In this document: positions 31,237 to 33,697 of the stretch, in pieces
Position numbering within the stretch: position 1 is the stretch's first letter
How the letters are laid out: every line of letters begins with the position of its first letter
DNA from: Bacteroidaceae bacterium
GTDB taxonomy: Bacteria > Bacteroidota > Bacteroidia > Bacteroidales > Bacteroidaceae
Assembly: GCA_017622495.1 (NCBI GenBank)
Contig: JAGAQY010000027.1
Coordinates: forward strand, 1 to 33,697
Length of the DNA: 33,697 bases
Direction: 5' to 3'
The notes under the pieces: model-generated
What the model was told of the DNA's origin: nothing
What the model saw: only the letters and a program-made list of their open reading frames with translations
Database searches by the model: none
Position numbers and translations under genes: made by a program

Positions 31237-32139
31237 ATGAATAAAAAGATTGTAGTAATAGGAAGCTGTAATACTGATATGGTGGTCAGTATGAAGCGCC
31301 TGCCTCTGCCTGGCGAGACACTGATAGGCGGTGAGTTCTTTATGAACTCGGGAGGTAAAGGCGCCAATCAAGCGGTGGCGGCTGCACGCTTGGGCGGTGA
31401 TGTGTGCTTTATAGCCAAGGTGGGCAACGACCCTTTCGGCAGCCGTGCGGTAGACCAGTACAAGGCCGAAGGGATAAAGGTAGAGCATATCGGTGTGGAT
31501 AGGGAGCATCCCTCAGGGGTGGCTCTCATAATGGTCGACGAGCATGGCGAGAACAGCATCGCTGTAGCCTCGGGGGCCAATGCAGCATTGAGCCAGGCCG
31601 ATGTGGACAGCGCCATGAAGGCGATAGCCGAATGTGATATCGTGCTGATGCAGCTCGAGACACCCATCGAAACGGTGGAGTATGCAGCGAGGTTGGCACA
31701 TGGGATGGGCAAGCGGGTAGTGCTCAATCCGGCACCGGCGCACGCATTGCCCGACTCGCTTTTGCAATGTCTCTACATGCTCATTGCCAATGAAACGGAG
31801 GCCGAGTTCATATCTGGCACCCAAATAACCGATATGGACAGCGTGGCGCGTGCGGCAGACATCATCTGCGATAAAGGAGTAGAGAATGTAGTGATCACAT
31901 TGGGACGTAAAGGCGCATTCGTCAAGGAGAAAGGAACATACCATCAGATACCAGGCCATAAGGTCAAGGCGGTGGATGCTACGGCGGCAGGTGATACCTT
32001 CTGTGGCGCAGTGTGTGTCGCTTTGGCCGAAGAACATACGCTGACCGAGGCCGTAGAGTTTGCCAACCGTTGTGCTGCTGTTACGGTAACGCGCCGAGGT
32101 GCTCAGGCATCATTGCCCCATAGAAACGAAATAGAGTGA
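31237..32139 (+). CDS. rbsK: Ribokinase (PfkB family)
   Basis: A 300-residue sugar kinase phosphorylating ribose at O5. Visible are the N-terminal GSCNTDMVV, the first PfkB signature (NSGGKGANQAVAAARLGG, from residue 38) and the second signature DATAAGDTFCGA with catalytic D253 and the AAGD anion hole, as in E. coli ribokinase. Length is standard. The next gene is a sugar transporter, so the pair probably imports and phosphorylates ribose or a similar pentose. Confidence 0.93.
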   Translation: MNKKIVVIGSCNTDMVVSMKRLPLPGETLIGGEFFMNSGGKGANQAVAAARLGGDVCFIAKVGNDPFGSRAVDQYKAEGIKVEHIGVDREHPSGVALIMVDEHGENSIAVASGANAALSQADVDSAMKAIAECDIVLMQLETPIETVEYAARLAHGMGKRVVLNPAPAHALPDSLLQCLYMLIANETEAEFISGTQITDMDSVARAADIICDKGVENVVITLGRKGAFVKEKGTYHQIPGHKVKAVDATAAGDTFCGAVCVALAEEHTLTEAVEFANRCAAVTVTRRGAQASLPHRNEIE

Positions 32140-32161
32140 GCTCTAAATGTGTAAAATTTAT

Positions 32162-32175
32162 AACTCACAACTCAA
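32162..32175. repeat. Two heptads after rbsK
   Basis: aactcac, aactcaa. They belong to the same sequence family as the octad array at 32241-32320; the intervening cttgagttggtaagttttt (about 32184-32202) is an inverted copy. Confidence 0.6.
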
Positions 32176-32240
32176 AGCAAGTTCTTGAGTTGGTAAGTTT
32201 TTAGTTTGCAAGACGCAAGCCTACTGAACTCACCAACTCA

Positions 32241-32320
32241 ACTCAAAAACTCAAAAACTCAGAAACTCAAAAACTCAAAAACTCAAAAACTTAAAAACTT
32301 AAAAACTTAAAAACTCATAA
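32241..32320. repeat. Octad array, ten units, before the sugar transporter
   Basis: Ten 8-base units (actcaaaa x2, actcagaa, actcaaaa x3, acttaaaa x3, actcataa) in exact register, ending nine bases before the ATG at 32330. The period is 8 rather than 7, the only such array in the window. Confidence 0.92.
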
Positions 32321-32329
32321 CTCGTAACC

Positions 32330-33334
32330 ATGTTTATCGTTAATAATTACCTGTTGGCTGTAGTGCTATGCTTCGTCACCATGCTATGCTGGGGATCGTG
32401 GGCCAACACACAGAAACTTGCCGGGAAGACCTGGCGATATGAATTGTTCTACTGGGACTACGTCATCGGCATCCTGCTGTTCTCCATCATTCTGGGGTTC
32501 ACGCTGGGAAGCGTAGGCGATGAAGGGCGCAGCTTTCTTGCTGACCTGAAGCAAATCACCGTAGGCAACTATGTGAGTGCGCTTATCGGTGGCGCCGTAT
32601 TTAACCTGGGCAACATTCTCCTGTCTGCTGCGGTAGCCATGGCAGGTATGACTGTAGCATTCCCACTCGGCGTAGGCATAGCATTGGTGTTGGGCGTCAT
32701 CGTCAATTATATTGGTGCGCCCAAGGGTGATCCTACCACACTGTTCCTTGGAGTAGTACTGGTAGTGGTGGCTATCGTGCTCAATGCCATTGCGTCGGGG
32801 AAAATGCATCGGGGAGGGGCAAACTCAAACAAAAAAGGCATAGTAATTGCTGTCATTGCAGGTGTGCTGATGTCGTTCTTCTACCGTTTCGTGGCTGCCG
32901 CCATGGACCTCAACAATTTTGAGGCTCCTACACCGGGGATGGCTACACCCTATTCGGCATTCTTCATCTTTGCAGTCGGCATCTTCCTGAGCAACCTGGT
33001 GTTCAATACCATCGTGATGCGTCGCCCCTTCGATGGAGCTCCTGTCACCTATAAGGAATACTTCAACGGACGTACCTCGACTCACATGGTAGGTGTGCTT
33101 GGCGGTGTCATCTGGGGCATAGGCACGGCACTCAGCTACATCGCAGCCGGAAAAGCAGGTGCAGCTATCTCATACGCGCTCGGGCAGGGTGCACCTATGG
33201 TAGCCGCATTGTGGGGCATCTTTATATGGAAAGAGTTCAAAGGCGCATCGCGTGGCGTGAACTATCTGCTGGCATGTATGTTTGTATTCTTCATCGCCGG
33301 CCTCGGGGCAATCATACTCTCGGGAGCCAATTAG
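32330..33334 (+). CDS. GRP/RhaT-type sugar transporter (10 membrane helices)
   Basis: A 334-residue membrane protein with ten hydrophobic helices and a two-fold repeat, of the drug/metabolite-transporter superfamily. The opening 'LLAVVLCFVTMLCWGSWANTQKL' and 'FNLGNILLSAAVAMAGMTVAFPLGVGIALVLGVIVNY' resemble glucose/ribose porter (GRP, RbsU) and RhaT proteins. Together with the upstream ribokinase it is most likely a ribose or pentose uptake protein, using an ion gradient; the exact substrate is inference. Confidence 0.85.
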   Translation: MFIVNNYLLAVVLCFVTMLCWGSWANTQKLAGKTWRYELFYWDYVIGILLFSIILGFTLGSVGDEGRSFLADLKQITVGNYVSALIGGAVFNLGNILLSAAVAMAGMTVAFPLGVGIALVLGVIVNYIGAPKGDPTTLFLGVVLVVVAIVLNAIASGKMHRGGANSNKKGIVIAVIAGVLMSFFYRFVAAAMDLNNFEAPTPGMATPYSAFFIFAVGIFLSNLVFNTIVMRRPFDGAPVTYKEYFNGRTSTHMVGVLGGVIWGIGTALSYIAAGKAGAAISYALGQGAPMVAALWGIFIWKEFKGASRGVNYLLACMFVFFIAGLGAIILSGAN

Positions 33335-33417
33335 CAGCCCAGCGCAAACCTAATATATAATATAAGGTGAAGCTGAGATGTAATAGGAAAAATCTGACGA
33401 ATGACATTCTCCTGTGA

Positions 33418-33441
33418 AAAGGGGCGCTCGGGCGCCTCTTT
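33418..33441 (+). terminator. Probable bidirectional intrinsic terminator
   Basis: A 10-base-pair stem AAAGGGGCGC / GCGCCTCTTT (one G-U pair) with loop tcgg, followed by a T-rich stretch, 84 bases after the transporter stop. It separates this transcript from the promoter at 33596. Confidence 0.8.
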
Positions 33442-33595
33442 CTATTTAGTACGCCTCTTCCCGTTTCCGTGCCTTTTGCCAAGTATGGATGCCAAAATCC
33501 CTGCAAGTGCCATTTTGTTGTCCTTTTCGCGATGAGTGTAAATCAGACACTTATTGTAAAAGTGAAAAAAATCTCCGAAAAAAGTTTGTAAAAGA

Positions 33596-33627
33596 TTTGG
33601 TGGGTAATGAAAAAGTGTCTACCTTTG
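33596..33627 (+). promoter_or_regulatory. Strong promoter, probably of an rRNA operon
   Basis: TTTG (33596-33599), exactly 20 bases, TACCTTTG (33620-33627): full consensus. The upstream DNA is A/T-rich with a repeated ttgtaaaag (33554 and 33586), like an UP element. No coding frame follows to the window end. Confidence 0.75.
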
Positions 33628-33681
33628 CATCCGCTTTCGAGAGGTAACGCTTATGTTGTTCTTCTTGAATGCATTGAAAGA

Positions 33682-33697
33682 GAGTTCTTTGAAAATA
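33682..33697 (+). promoter_or_regulatory. boxA-like leader sequence (rRNA antitermination)
   Basis: gagttctttgaaaata at the window end resembles the leader found before 16S rRNA genes of Bacteroidales and the boxA antitermination signal (ctcttt...). The 16S gene would start within a few hundred bases beyond the window. Confidence 0.55.

Noticed and set aside
31972..32001. Damaged ribokinase active site (AAGD instead of GAGD)
   Set aside because: AAGDTF is a normal variant, found in E. coli ribokinase.
31222..32037. Long minus-strand frames across rbsK
   Set aside because: They are antisense shadows of the ribokinase gene, with no recognisable protein features.

Overview
This window looks like chromosomal DNA of a gut-type member of the Bacteroidales (Bacteroides/Prevotella-like). 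Four things point there: promoters of the Bacteroidetes type (a TTG-rich -33 box, about 20 bases, then TAnnTTTG) before several genes; an N-succinylornithine-type transcarbamylase; a small HU-like protein followed by a smalltalk-type microprotein; and a large secreted glycosidase ending in a short 'YDLQGRRV...GIYI' C-terminal segment typical of the group. Only core and ordinary accessory genes are present. I see no prophage, conjugative element, CRISPR array or transposase.

Layout. 1-2475: end of one ABC-transporter permease and a complete tandem paralogue. 2536-7424 (minus): an arginine operon read as PspC-domain protein, argC, a four-helix-bundle gene, argD, argF', argB. 7549-9606 (minus): a lipid/envelope operon of CDP-alcohol phosphatidyltransferase, GtrA-like protein and acyltransferase. 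9821-9894: tRNA-Met (CAT). 10064-15064 (plus): START-like protein, LptF/G-like permease, ribBA and an aspartate-type aminotransferase. 15132-16702: coiled-coil lipoprotein and HAD phosphatase. 16713-20505 (minus): membrane LytTR regulator, AMP-forming acyl ligase, NAD kinase. 20749-24990 (plus): pdxJ, exbB, exbD, a TonB-like gene, a DJ-1-family gene and ispD. 25016-25700 (minus): HU-like protein and microproteins. 25701-26666: a long gene-poor control region. 26667-30983: secreted GH-D-clan glycosidase. 31237-33334: ribokinase and a GRP/RhaT-type sugar transporter. 33596-33697: what looks like the promoter and leader of an rRNA operon whose 16S gene lies just outside.

The most unusual feature is in the junctions between genes. 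At least a dozen hold degenerate tandem arrays with a strict 7-base period (in one case 8). The heptamer differs from place to place, but the period does not. The arrays touch stop codons or start codons, supply the last codons of ArgF', PdxJ and ExbB, and at several junctions occur as an inverted pair: one arm at the upstream stop, the other at the downstream start. Some copies carry an adjoining CCTCCGG motif. Two such copies face each other around the four-helix-bundle gene, giving it the look of a cassette with inverted ends inside the arginine operon. Another copy lies inside ispD, where the protein appears to carry an insertion. Two further dispersed element families occur at other junctions.
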